Origin: an uncultured Verrucomicrobiota bacterium
GTDB taxonomy: Bacteria; Verrucomicrobiota; Verrucomicrobiia; Verrucomicrobiales; Verrucomicrobiaceae
Direction of reading: 5' to 3'
Length of the DNA: 34,718 nt
Assembly (NCBI GenBank): GCA_903848465.1
Contig: CAINGK010000232.1
Coordinates: forward strand, 1 to 34,718
A program made the translations under genes and the position numbers. The notes below the pieces were generated by a model, which saw nothing but the letters and a program-made list of their open reading frames with translations, did not search any database and was not told the origin of the DNA. The stretch's first letter is position 1. Every line of letters begins with the position of its first letter. Positions 1 to 8,610 of the stretch are shown here, in pieces.

Positions 1-139
1 CTCCCTCCTGCGCCTCGTCTCCGCCCTGCTCTGCGAGCAAAGCGATGAGTGGAGCACCGGCAAAATTTACCTCAACATGAACTCCGCTGAACCATCCCAA
101 ACCTGATCGCCACTTTTACAGAATAAAATTTGCGCCGCC
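1..139 (+). mobile_element. 3' end of an IS256-family insertion sequence (left copy)
   Basis: Bases 2-106 encode the last 34 residues of a transposase (begins SLLRLVSALLCEQSDEW, ends EPSQT, TGA at 104-106). The LLRLVSALL...EW.TG..YL pattern is typical of the C-terminus of Mutator/IS256-type DDE transposases. The remaining bases to 139 should contain the right terminal inverted repeat. The boundary at 139 is set by comparison with the inverted copy at 34578-34718: identity stops exactly there. The two copies differ at one base (position 57 C against A, giving Thr or Asn). The rest of the element lies outside the window. Family assignment is by motif recognition. Confidence 0.75.
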
Positions 140-841
140 GGTTGATAACCCGCATTGTAGATTCCTGGATGAAGGGCGTTCGCATAAAGGGCGTCGAACT
201 CTTCAGCAAATGGCATGGCGATAAACCCAATCTTGCTCTGCTTGTTAAGAGCAGTCACTGGCCTCGATGGCTTTCCAACCATCGATGGTGATCTCGTATC
301 CATCTGTCTTTTGTCGTAGGTAGCCAAGCTCTTGAAGGTATACTTGAACAAGCCAATTCAGCTCCTGCTCATTCTGAGAAGCGCTGATTGCGAGCAACTT
401 CAAAGGATCCAAAAGTTTGCTCGTCATGTTCCCACCCGAGTAAATGTCGTTTCGAGGAACGTTTCGAGTTCGCAAAAAGATTGGGTTAACCTGTAAGAGA
501 GTGTGAGGTATAAAATTGCCTGGATCTGGAAACATTAACGCAAGCACAAAAAGCAATTCAATACCACGTTTGGCTACGCTTAATGGATGGACGTTTTCCA
601 AGAATGAAATAGTTTCTAAACTGATAATGAAGCCCTCATTCTGCCTCAGAAACCATGATGCCAACGCTACTTCTCTGCCCGTGTTCAATTTTCCTGGTAG
701 AAGAGCGGCGGCCATGTCCGTGAGTCGAAAGCTGCCACAACAAGCACAATCAATATCATAACTGCCGCCTTGGCAGTCAATCCATGCAGGCAGACTGCAT
801 ACTGGACATCGTTTAGTGTATTTTTCTGGTGCAAATTTCAT
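140..841 (-). pseudogene. Zinc-ribbon / TIR-like (MPF motif) protein, frameshifted and cut by an IS
   Basis: The start ATG is at 841, 7 bases after the pyruvate carboxylase stop, so the two were probably co-transcribed. The first frame gives 198 residues with a four-cysteine zinc ribbon (CPVC near residue 12, CACC near residue 33), then a helical middle, and stops with TAA at 245. The next frame continues at once with KQSKIGFIAMPFAEEFDALY...AGYQP and runs into the IS at 139. A hydrophobic strand ending in MPF, then a Y..A..P.I...GY pattern, is typical of the start of a TIR-like or nucleoside-deoxyribosyltransferase-like fold that often follows such zinc ribbons. The domain is cut after about 35 residues. 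The frame change is +1 around TCT-TAA-C. I infer an originally single gene of more than 300 residues, now dead. The exact family and any immune role are inference. Confidence 0.6.
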
Positions 842-848
842 AGGCTCA

Positions 849-3800
849 TCACTTCACCAGCCGCACCATCAGATCCTTGCTCTCCACACTCTCGCTGATC
901 TTCACACAGATCTCACTCACAGTCCCCGCAATCGGTGACGAAACGGCGGCGAACATCTTCATGGCCTCAAGGGTCAAGAGGGTCTCCCCTTCCTTGACCT
1001 TCTGCCCCACGCTCACGGCAATGCTCGCCACCATCCCCGGCATCGGCGCGCCCACCTGAGTCAGGTCCGCAGGATCGGCCTTCGTCTTGGTCACCGCATT
1101 CTTCGCAAGAGCCTTGTTCGTCACCGTCGTGTGGCGCGGGTAACCATTGAGTTCAAAGATCGCCGTCTGCTGGCCGGCGGCGTCGGCCTCGGTCATGTTG
1201 AGGAGGCGGACGAAGAGGGTCTTGCCTTCTTCGAGGCTGATGTGGATCTCTTCCTTGTCCTGCAGGCCGTAGTAATACGCGGGCGTGGGCAGGGCGGAGA
1301 CGTCGCCGTAGGTCTTGCGGAAGTCGGCGAACTTCAGGAACACATCCGGGTACATGAGGTAGCTCCACACGTCGTCTTCGGTGGGTTCCTTCTTGAGCTT
1401 GCCTTTGAGCTCGGCGCGCACGTCGTCGAGTTTGATCTTGGCGGCGTGGGTGCCAGGGCGGCCTTTGATGCGCTTGCCACCTTTGCCGACGATGGCATCG
1501 GCCAGGGCGTTCCACTTCTTGCGTGAATCAGCGGCCTTGTCGGGCTCCATGCCGTAGAAGGGTTCGCCGAGCCAGCCTTCAAACATGCTGGTGACGTCCT
1601 TGCTCCACTTGGTGCCTTGGAGGTTGATGATGTCCGTGGGCTTCACTCCACGGGCCACGCATTCGATGGCGAGGTCGCCGACGACCTTGCTGGAGGGCGT
1701 CACTTTGACGATGTCGCCGCAGAGCTGGTTCACTTCCGCATAGGCGTGGGCGATCTCCGGCCAGCGTGGGCCGAGGCCCATGCCGATGGCCTGTTCCTTG
1801 AGGTTGGTGTACTGGCCGCCGGGCATCTCGTGGAGATAGACTTCGGCGGTGCCGTAGGGCTCGGAGGTGTCGAAGGGCTTGTAGAAGCTGCGCACCGCAG
1901 CCCAGTAGTCGCTGAACTCCTGCAGCGCCTCGGTGTCCAGGCCGGTGTCACGCGGCGTGTGCTGCATGGCGGCGACGATGGAGTTGAGGTTCGGCTGCGA
2001 AGTGCCGCCGGACATGGAGGCGATGGCGGCATCCACGACATCGACACCCGCTGTGGCGGCTTCGAGGATGCTGGCGGCGTTCAGGCCGCTGGTGTCATGC
2101 GTGTGGAAGTGAATCGGGATGCCGACTTCATCTTTGAGCGCCTTGACGAGCTTCTTGGCGGCAAAGGGGCGGACGAGTCCGGCCATGTCCTTGATGCAGA
2201 GCATGTGCGCGCCCATCCTTTCCAGCTCCTTGGCCAGGCCGACGTAGTACTTGAGATCGTACTTGTCGCGCTTCGGGTCCAGGATGTCGCCGGTGTAGCA
2301 GAGTGTGCCTTCGCAGATGGAGTTCGTGTCTTCACGCACCGCGTCCATGGCGGCCGTGAGGTTGGGCAGGTAGTTGAGCGAATCAAAGATGCGGAAGATG
2401 TCCATGCCGTTTTCGGCGGCATGTTTGATGAAGCCCTTCACCACGTTGTCCGGGTAGTTGGTGTAACCGACGGCATTGGAGCCACGGAAGAGCATCTGCA
2501 GCAGGATGTTCGGCACCTTGGCGCGGATGGAGCGGAGGCGCTCCCACGGGTCTTCGCGCAGGAAGCGCATGGTCACGTCAAAGGTGGCACCACCCCACAT
2601 TTCGAGGGAGAAGAGGTTCGGCGTGCGGCGTGCCACGCTGTCGGCCACGGCGAGCATGTCGAAGGTGCGCATGCGCGTGGCGAGCAGGGACTGGTGCGCG
2701 TCCCGCATGGTGGTGTCGGTGAGCAGCAGCTTTTTCTGCTTGGCCACCCAGTTTTGGCAGAACTGCTCCGGCCCCATTTCGGTGAGGAGCTGTTTGGTGC
2801 CTTTGGCAGGCTCGATGCGGTGGTCGTATTTCGGTACCGGCGGCGCGGTGAATGCCTTGGCAATCGTGTGCCCTTTCGCAAACGGATTGCCGTTGACGAT
2901 GGTGTCGGCTAGGTAGCTCAGCAGCTTCGAGGCGCGGTCCTTGCGGGCGACGAATTTGAGCAGGTCGGGATTGTTGTCGATGAAGCGCGTGGTGGCCTGG
3001 CCCGCCATGAATTCGGGGTGGTGTACCACGTTCATGAGGAACGGGATGTTGGTCTTCACGCCACGGATGCGGAACTCGCGCAGGCCACGGTCCATGCGGT
3101 CCAGCGCCTGCTGGTACGTGCGGGCAAAGACGGTCATCTTCACCAGCATGGAGTCATAATAGGGCGTGATGACCGCGTTGGTGGCACCGAGCGCGCCATC
3201 CAACCGGATGCCGAAGCCGCCAGCGCTGCGGTAGGTCAAAATTTTGCCAAAGTCCGGCGTGAAGCCGTTTTCTGGGTCTTCGGTGGTGATGCGGCACTGA
3301 ATCGCGTAGCCGCTCTTCTCGATCTTGTCCTGCGGCGGCAGGGCCAGCGGTTCCTGATGAATCTGGTAACCCTGCGCGATGAGGATCTGGCTGCGCACGA
3401 TGTCGATGCCGGTGATCTCCTCCGTGACGGTGTGCTCCACCTGGATGCGCGGATTCATCTCGATGAAGAACCATTCGCCCGTTTCGTGATCGACCAGGAA
3501 CTCGACCGTGCCCGCGTGCGTGTAGTTCACGGCATGCGCCAGTTTGACGGCCGCGTCGCACAGGCTGTCGATGATCTCCTGCTTGATGCCGTAGCTCGGC
3601 GCCTGCTCGATCACCTTCTGGTGGCGGCGCTGCACGGAGCAGTCGCGTTCGTGCAGATGCAGCACGTTGCCATGTTTGTCGGCCAGGATCTGCACTTCGA
3701 TGTGCTTGGCCTTGCCGACGAATCTTTCGAGGAAGACGGCCCCGTTGCCAAAGGCGCGTTCCGCTTCGGTCTGCGCTTCATCCAGCAGTTTTTCGAGGTC

Positions 3801-4364
3801 TTTGGCCTCACGCACGACGCGCATGCCACGGCCACCGCCGCCAAAGGCCGCCTTGATGATCAGCGGAAAGCCGATTTTCTTCGCTGCCGCCAGCGCTTCC
3901 TTGCGGTCGCTCACCGGCTCATCGGTGCCTTCGAGAATGGAGACCTTGAGCTTGCGGGCCACGTTGCGGGCTGCCGTCTTGTCCCCCATCATGTCCAAAA
4001 TCTTCGCCTCAGGGCCGATGAAAATGATGCCAGCGTCTTCGCAGGCTTGGGAGAATTTCGGGTTTTCAGACAAGAAGCCGTAACCGGGGTGGATCGCGTC
4101 CACGCCCTTCTCCTTGGCCAGGGCCACAATGCCTTCGATGTCCAGGTAGGCACCCAGAGGCCCTTTGTCCTTGTTCAGCTCGTAGGCCTCGTCTGCTTTG
4201 AAGCGATGGGGGCAGAAACGGTCTTCCTGCGCATAAATGCCCACGGTTTTCAGTCCCAGTTCAGTGGCCGCGCGCATGACGCGGATGGCGATTTCAGAGC
4301 GGTTCGCGACCATCAGCTTCTTGATGGGGCGGATCGTGGTAGGGGCAGGGGTATGCTTGGGCAT
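849..4364 (-). CDS. pyc: Pyruvate carboxylase
   Basis: Biotin enzyme that carboxylates pyruvate to oxaloacetate with ATP and bicarbonate, refilling the TCA cycle in the cytoplasm. The 1171 residues match the usual single-chain length of about 1150. Order: biotin carboxylase (about 15-460, starting KKLMVANRSEIAIRV, ATP-grasp glycine loop GGGGRG at 175-180, FIEMNPRIQVEHTVTEE), carboxyltransferase (from about 545, LLTDTTMRDAHQSLLATR), and a C-terminal biotinyl domain with EAMKM, where Lys1136 would carry biotin. I chose ATG 4364 because family similarity starts just after it; the frame stays open 32 codons upstream to 4460, but that part looks non-coding. No clear Shine-Dalgarno. It diverges from the transglutaminase-DUF2126 gene at 4521. 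Several long open frames on the opposite strand are shadows of its GC-rich codon use. Confidence 0.96.
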   Translation of the reverse strand: MPKHTPAPTTIRPIKKLMVANRSEIAIRVMRAATELGLKTVGIYAQEDRFCPHRFKADEAYELNKDKGPLGAYLDIEGIVALAKEKGVDAIHPGYGFLSENPKFSQACEDAGIIFIGPEAKILDMMGDKTAARNVARKLKVSILEGTDEPVSDRKEALAAAKKIGFPLIIKAAFGGGGRGMRVVREAKDLEKLLDEAQTEAERAFGNGAVFLERFVGKAKHIEVQILADKHGNVLHLHERDCSVQRRHQKVIEQAPSYGIKQEIIDSLCDAAVKLAHAVNYTHAGTVEFLVDHETGEWFFIEMNPRIQVEHTVTEEITGIDIVRSQILIAQGYQIHQEPLALPPQDKIEKSGYAIQCRITTEDPENGFTPDFGKILTYRSAGGFGIRLDGALGATNAVITPYYDSMLVKMTVFARTYQQALDRMDRGLREFRIRGVKTNIPFLMNVVHHPEFMAGQATTRFIDNNPDLLKFVARKDRASKLLSYLADTIVNGNPFAKGHTIAKAFTAPPVPKYDHRIEPAKGTKQLLTEMGPEQFCQNWVAKQKKLLLTDTTMRDAHQSLLATRMRTFDMLAVADSVARRTPNLFSLEMWGGATFDVTMRFLREDPWERLRSIRAKVPNILLQMLFRGSNAVGYTNYPDNVVKGFIKHAAENGMDIFRIFDSLNYLPNLTAAMDAVREDTNSICEGTLCYTGDILDPKRDKYDLKYYVGLAKELERMGAHMLCIKDMAGLVRPFAAKKLVKALKDEVGIPIHFHTHDTSGLNAASILEAATAGVDVVDAAIASMSGGTSQPNLNSIVAAMQHTPRDTGLDTEALQEFSDYWAAVRSFYKPFDTSEPYGTAEVYLHEMPGGQYTNLKEQAIGMGLGPRWPEIAHAYAEVNQLCGDIVKVTPSSKVVGDLAIECVARGVKPTDIINLQGTKWSKDVTSMFEGWLGEPFYGMEPDKAADSRKKWNALADAIVGKGGKRIKGRPGTHAAKIKLDDVRAELKGKLKKEPTEDDVWSYLMYPDVFLKFADFRKTYGDVSALPTPAYYYGLQDKEEIHISLEEGKTLFVRLLNMTEADAAGQQTAIFELNGYPRHTTVTNKALAKNAVTKTKADPADLTQVGAPMPGMVASIAVSVGQKVKEGETLLTLEAMKMFAAVSSPIAGTVSEICVKISESVESKDLMVRLVK

Positions 4365-4520
4365 GGCAGGTTGGTTGAATGCGGGCGCATAGTCTCGCGA
4401 AATCGTAGGGAGGCAAGGTGCGAGCGCAGTTTTCCCGCTCCAGAATCCAAGATTGGCCACGAACTTGCTAATTATGGTACATCAGGCATTGAGTTTCTGT
4501 CCGTCCCCCAACCCTTTCGC
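4365..4520. promoter_or_regulatory. Divergent intergenic region, pyc / amidoligase cluster
   Basis: These 156 bases separate two divergent genes and should hold both promoters. I see AT-rich patches (for example around 4465-4480), but no -35/-10 pair good enough to call on either strand, and no strong inverted repeat. Confidence 0.4.
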
Positions 4521-7500
4521 ATGTCCATCCACGTCGCCCTTCACCACCGCACCAGCTATCGCTACGATCGCCCCATTGAGCTGGGCCCGCAGATCATTCG
4601 TTTGCGTCCTGCGCCGCATTCGCGTTCACGCATCCTGAGCTACTCGCTCAAGATCACGCCGGAAAAGCATTTCCTGAACTGGCAGCAGGACCCGCAGTCA
4701 AATTTCCTCGCGCGGCTGGTCATCCCGGAAAAAACCAAGGAGTTCAGCATCGAGGTCGATGTGGTCGTGGAGATGGCGGTGTTCAATCCCTTCGACTTCT
4801 TCCTAGAGCCTGAAGGTGAGAATTTTCCCTTCGATTACGATGCGGCGCTGGATCATGAGCTGGCTCCCTTCCTGAAGTGCGGCGAACTCACACCGAAATT
4901 CGCGGACTACTTTACCCAGGTCGAGAGCGAGCTGCTGGCCATGAAACCCTGGCCGCCGCGGACGATTGATGCCCTGGTGGCGATCAATCAGCGCCTGTGG
5001 AAGGACATCGGTTACACCGTCCGTCTGGAGCCCGGTGTGCAGACACCGGAGGAGTCCCTGACGAAGCGCACCGGATCCTGCCGTGACTCGTCATGGCTCA
5101 TGGTTCAAATCATGCGCCGCCTGGGTATCGCCGCACGTTTTGTCAGCGGTTACCTCATCCAGTTGAAGCCGGATGTGAAGTCGCTCGATGGCCCGAGTGG
5201 CTCAGAGGTTGATTTCACCGACCTGCACGCCTGGTGCGAGGTCTATCTGCCCGGCGCAGGCTGGGTCGGACTTGATCCGACCTCAGGCCTCTTCGCGGGG
5301 GAAGGGCACATCCCGCTCGCCGCCACCCCAGACCCGGGGAGCGCCGCGCCGATCAGCGGCATGGCTGAGCCTTGCGAAACAGAGTTCGATTTCGAAATGA
5401 AGGTCACTCGAATTTTCGAGTCCCCTCGCGTCACCAAGCCCTACACCGAGGAGCAGTGGGCGGAGATCGCAGCTCTAGGCCATGCCTTGGATAAAGAACT
5501 CGAAGCCAACGATGTACGCCTGACGATGGGTGGTGAGCCGACCTTCGTTTCCATCGACGATGCCGAGGGTGCCGAGTGGAATACCACCGCCGTCGGGCCG
5601 ATGAAAGCCCACCTGTCGGACGTCCTGCTCAAACGACTCCGGGATCGCTTCGCTCCTGGGGCCTTCCTGCACCATGGCCAGGGCAAATGGTACCCCGGCG
5701 AATCCCTGCCGCGCTGGTCCTATGGCTGCCATTGGCGCAAGGACGGCCAGCCCTTGTGGGCGCATCCCCATCTGTATGCCGACATGCAGAAAAACTACGG
5801 CGTGAATGAGACCCACTCCGCACGCTTTATCCACGCCCTGGCCGAGCGCATTGGCTGCAGCACGAAATGGATCATGCCGACGTATGAAGATGCCTTCTAC
5901 TACCTCTGGCGCGAGCGCAAGCTGCCGGTCAACGTGGACCCGCTCAAATCCAACCTTAAAGACAAGGAGGAGCGCACGCGCCTCGCCAAGGTGTTCGAGG
6001 AAGGACTCGACAAAATCATCGGCCATGTGCTGCCGCTCAAGCCAGCGGACAACGGCTGGCAAACCGGTCCGTGGTTCCTACGTGCCGAGCGCTGCTACCT
6101 CGTGCCGGGGGATTCACCCATCGGGCTGCGTTTGCCGCTTGATTCCCAGCCGTGGGTCAAGACGACCGATTATCCGTATCATCACGAGCAGGACCCGATG
6201 GAAGATCGCGATCCGCTGCCCTCGCGGCAGCATTTTGTGCGTGGCATCGCCGGGGTTCCGCCTTCATTCTGGAAAAAACTCGCGGAGCGCCGTGGCCCAG
6301 GCAGTGCGGATGGATTGACCGAGCAGGGCGAGGAAGAGAAGCAGCGCGAAATTGATCCTGCCGCCCAACCGCCTGCAGTGGGACAATCCGCCGACCAAGT
6401 CGTGCGTACAGCGCTCTGCGTGCAGCCGCGCGATGGCAAGCTGTTCATCTTCATGCCACCGACCAAGACGCTGGAGGAATATCTTTCTGCGCTTGGCGCT
6501 GTGGAAGATGTGGCGCTGGCACTGGATCAGCCCGTCGTGATCGAAGGCTATCCGCCTCCCTTTGACCCTCGTCTGCACGTGCTCAAAGTCACCCCTGACC
6601 CCGGCGTGATCGAAGTGAACGTACACCCGGCCAAGAGCTGGGACGAAATGGTGAACATCACCGAGTCGCTCTACGAAGAGGCGCGGCTGACCCGCCTCGG
6701 CACGGAGAAATTCATGGTCGATGGCCGTCACACCGGCACTGGCGGCGGCAATCACATCGTCATGGGCGCGGAAACGCCGCAGGACAGCCCCTTCCTGCGG
6801 CGGCCCGATCTGCTGCGCAGCCTCACCAGCTACTGGCAGAATCATCCCTCACTATCGTTCATGTTCGCCGGCATGTTCATTGGCCCCACGAGCCAGAGCC
6901 CGCGCATTGACGAAGCCCGCAACGATTCGCTCTACGAACTCGAAGTGGCCTACAGAGCCGCATCTGAGGCCGTTGCGAAGGGCGGAGATGTGCCCCCGTG
7001 GCTGGTGGACCGGTTGTACCGCAACCTGTTCATCGACTCCAGCGGCAACACCCACCGCGCCGAGTTCTGCATCGACAAGCTCTACTCGCCAGACAGCAGC
7101 ACAGGCCGCCTCGGGCTGCTCGAAATGCGTGGCTTTGAAATGCCGCCCCATCCGCACATGAGCCTCGCGCAGGCTCTCATGCTGCGCACCCTCATCGCCC
7201 GCTTCTGGAAGGAGCCGTACGAGGCACCGCTGGTGCGCTGGGGCACCGACATCCATGATCGCTGGATGCTGCCTCACTTCGCCTGGAGCGACATCGAAGA
7301 CGTCTGCCATGATACGCAGCAAGCCGGGTTTGAACTGAAGCCCGAGTGGTTCGCGCCGCATTACGAGTTCCGCTACCCGCTCAGCGGCGACTGGTGTACT
7401 CGCAACGTGAACGTGGAAATCCGCCAGGCGCTGGAGCCGTGGCATGTGCTCGGTGAGGACAACGGTGCCGGGGGTGCCGTGCGCTTCGTCGATTCCTCGC

Positions 7501-7913
7501 TCGAACGCATTCAAATCAAGGCGCAGGGCATGGTGGAGGGCCGCTATGCCATCACCTGCAATGGCCGCACCGTGCCGATGCATCCCACCGGCACCAATGG
7601 CGAATACGTCGCGGGGGTGCGCTATCGCGCCTGGCAGCCACCCAACTGCCTGCAACCCACCGTGGGCGTCCATTCACCGCTGACGATTGATCTGGTCGAT
7701 CAGTGGAATCAGCGTTCGCTTGGTGGCTGCATGTATCATGTCGCGCACCCCGGTGGTCTGAGTCATGAAACCTTCCCGGTGAACTCTTACGAAGCTGAAA
7801 GCCGCCGCTACTCCCGCTTCTTCCGCCACGGCCATACGCCCGGGAAGATGAAGGCCGCGCCGCCCAAGCCGAATCCAGAGTTCCCGTTCACCCTAGATTT
7901 GCGGAACAGCTGA
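4521..7913 (+). CDS. Transglutaminase-like protein with DUF2126 domain
   Basis: Predicted cytoplasmic protein of 1130 residues, the usual size for this architecture. Residues 1-270 form a bacterial transglutaminase-like N-terminal domain plus papain-like core with the triad Cys187 (KRTGSCRDSSWL), His236 (DLHAWCEVYLPGAGW) and Asp252 (GLDPTSG). From about residue 350 (LTMGGEPTFVS) to about 1110 is DUF2126, whose chemistry is unknown. ATG 4521 is chosen because MSIHVALHHRTSYRYDRP is the standard start of the family; the frame is open upstream to 3018 only as a shadow of pyc. It opens the ATP-grasp/alpha-E/transglutaminase cluster, in which such proteins are thought to cleave or transfer amide-linked peptide products. 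No signal peptide is visible and no Shine-Dalgarno precedes the ATG. Confidence 0.9.
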   Translation: MSIHVALHHRTSYRYDRPIELGPQIIRLRPAPHSRSRILSYSLKITPEKHFLNWQQDPQSNFLARLVIPEKTKEFSIEVDVVVEMAVFNPFDFFLEPEGENFPFDYDAALDHELAPFLKCGELTPKFADYFTQVESELLAMKPWPPRTIDALVAINQRLWKDIGYTVRLEPGVQTPEESLTKRTGSCRDSSWLMVQIMRRLGIAARFVSGYLIQLKPDVKSLDGPSGSEVDFTDLHAWCEVYLPGAGWVGLDPTSGLFAGEGHIPLAATPDPGSAAPISGMAEPCETEFDFEMKVTRIFESPRVTKPYTEEQWAEIAALGHALDKELEANDVRLTMGGEPTFVSIDDAEGAEWNTTAVGPMKAHLSDVLLKRLRDRFAPGAFLHHGQGKWYPGESLPRWSYGCHWRKDGQPLWAHPHLYADMQKNYGVNETHSARFIHALAERIGCSTKWIMPTYEDAFYYLWRERKLPVNVDPLKSNLKDKEERTRLAKVFEEGLDKIIGHVLPLKPADNGWQTGPWFLRAERCYLVPGDSPIGLRLPLDSQPWVKTTDYPYHHEQDPMEDRDPLPSRQHFVRGIAGVPPSFWKKLAERRGPGSADGLTEQGEEEKQREIDPAAQPPAVGQSADQVVRTALCVQPRDGKLFIFMPPTKTLEEYLSALGAVEDVALALDQPVVIEGYPPPFDPRLHVLKVTPDPGVIEVNVHPAKSWDEMVNITESLYEEARLTRLGTEKFMVDGRHTGTGGGNHIVMGAETPQDSPFLRRPDLLRSLTSYWQNHPSLSFMFAGMFIGPTSQSPRIDEARNDSLYELEVAYRAASEAVAKGGDVPPWLVDRLYRNLFIDSSGNTHRAEFCIDKLYSPDSSTGRLGLLEMRGFEMPPHPHMSLAQALMLRTLIARFWKEPYEAPLVRWGTDIHDRWMLPHFAWSDIEDVCHDTQQAGFELKPEWFAPHYEFRYPLSGDWCTRNVNVEIRQALEPWHVLGEDNGAGGAVRFVDSSLERIQIKAQGMVEGRYAITCNGRTVPMHPTGTNGEYVAGVRYRAWQPPNCLQPTVGVHSPLTIDLVDQWNQRSLGGCMYHVAHPGGLSHETFPVNSYEAESRRYSRFFRHGHTPGKMKAAPPKPNPEFPFTLDLRNS

Positions 7914-7925
7914 AAGGGGTCGATA

Positions 7926-7954
7926 TTGACGCCACCAATCCCGCAGCTTAGAGT
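7926..7954 (+). promoter_or_regulatory. Putative sigma70-type promoter of the toxin-antitoxin pair
   Basis: TTGACG at 7926-7931 (5 of 6 to consensus), a 17-base spacer, and TAGAGT at 7949-7954 (4 of 6). The expected transcription start falls at about 7960, the antitoxin ATG itself, so the message could be leaderless. Inference from sequence only. Confidence 0.4.
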
Positions 7955-7959
7955 CATCC

Positions 7960-8175
7960 ATGAGTTCACGCAGTCAGGCTATTCTGAGCCAGATTCAAGC
8001 GCTGCCTCCCGAGGAGCGCCAGGAGGTCTGTGATCATGTGATGGTATGGTTTCGTGCGGCTACATCTGCCACAACGAATGCGGATCCCATCAACTCTGCA
8101 CGCGGGATGTTCGCTGGCGGTGGATTAAACGACGCCCTGATGAAGCATCGTCAGGAGGAGCGCCGCCGTGTCTGA
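7960..8175 (+). CDS. VapB-like antitoxin (small acidic/basic partner of PIN toxin)
   Basis: Seventy-one residues. The N-terminal half has LSQIQALPPEERQEVCDHV, a pattern common in small antitoxins; the C-terminal tail SARGMFAGGGLNDALMKHRQ.. with a run of charged residues resembles the toxin-wrapping tail of VapB-type antitoxins. It overlaps the PIN toxin gene by 8 bases (8168-8175), the usual coupled arrangement. It should neutralise the downstream RNase and probably represses its own promoter. The subfamily is not certain, and the call rests mainly on context. Confidence 0.65.
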   Translation: MSSRSQAILSQIQALPPEERQEVCDHVMVWFRAATSATTNADPINSARGMFAGGGLNDALMKHRQEERRRV

Positions 8176-8578
8176 AGCCATCGTGCTAGACACTTCGGCA
8201 TTTTTTGCCCTGCTTGAAGATGAAGGCGGAGCTGATGTCGTAGAAACGTATCTTTTTGCAGCCACGACTGGCAGGGTGACAATCCACGGATCATTCGTGA
8301 CACTGACGGAAGTGGAATACATCACTCTGCAAGAACGTGGCGCAGAAGACGCTGCTCGGGTTCTGGCCACTCTCAAGACCTGGCCGGTTGACTGGCATCA
8401 TTCTGATCCTGACGTCTGCTCTGCTGCAGCGAAACTCAAAGCAGCGCACAAGGTTTCCTTTGCAGATGCTTTTGTCGCTTCGTTGGCGCAAAGGATGGAA
8501 GCCACACTGATTCATAAAGATCCTGAATTCCTGGCGTTAACCGGTTTGATGAAACAGAAGATGCTCCCACCCAAATGA
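8168..8578 (+). CDS. PIN-domain toxin, VapC-like RNase
   Basis: A 136-residue PIN protein, a normal VapC length. The acidic metal-binding set is visible: Asp8 (VLDTSAFFALL), Glu48 (TLTEVEY), Asp100 (SFADAFVASLA) and Asp118 (IHKDPEF). VapC toxins cleave tRNA or rRNA under stress; the target here is unknown. The start is GTG 8168, preceded by AGGAGG at 8153-8158, one of the few good Shine-Dalgarno sites in the window. The pair sits between the DUF2126 gene and the ATP-grasp/alpha-E gene and interrupts an otherwise collinear cluster, which suggests later insertion. Confidence 0.85.
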   Translation: MSEAIVLDTSAFFALLEDEGGADVVETYLFAATTGRVTIHGSFVTLTEVEYITLQERGAEDAARVLATLKTWPVDWHHSDPDVCSAAAKLKAAHKVSFADAFVASLAQRMEATLIHKDPEFLALTGLMKQKMLPPK

Positions 8579-8610
8579 AGAACCGGCCATGCCAATTTAT
8601 GGCATAAACA

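Noticed and set aside
1617..2912. A 431-codon open frame opposite pyc
   Set aside because: Mirror of the GC-rich third positions of pyc; no recognisable motif.
3018..4520. Long open frame upstream of and in frame with the transglutaminase-DUF2126 gene
   Set aside because: It is antisense to the biotin carboxylase region of pyc; the family start is at 4521.
8589..8605. Short inverted repeat ATGCCA/TGGCAT before the fused ATP-grasp gene
   Set aside because: A 6-bp stem with no T-run is too weak to call as terminator or operator.
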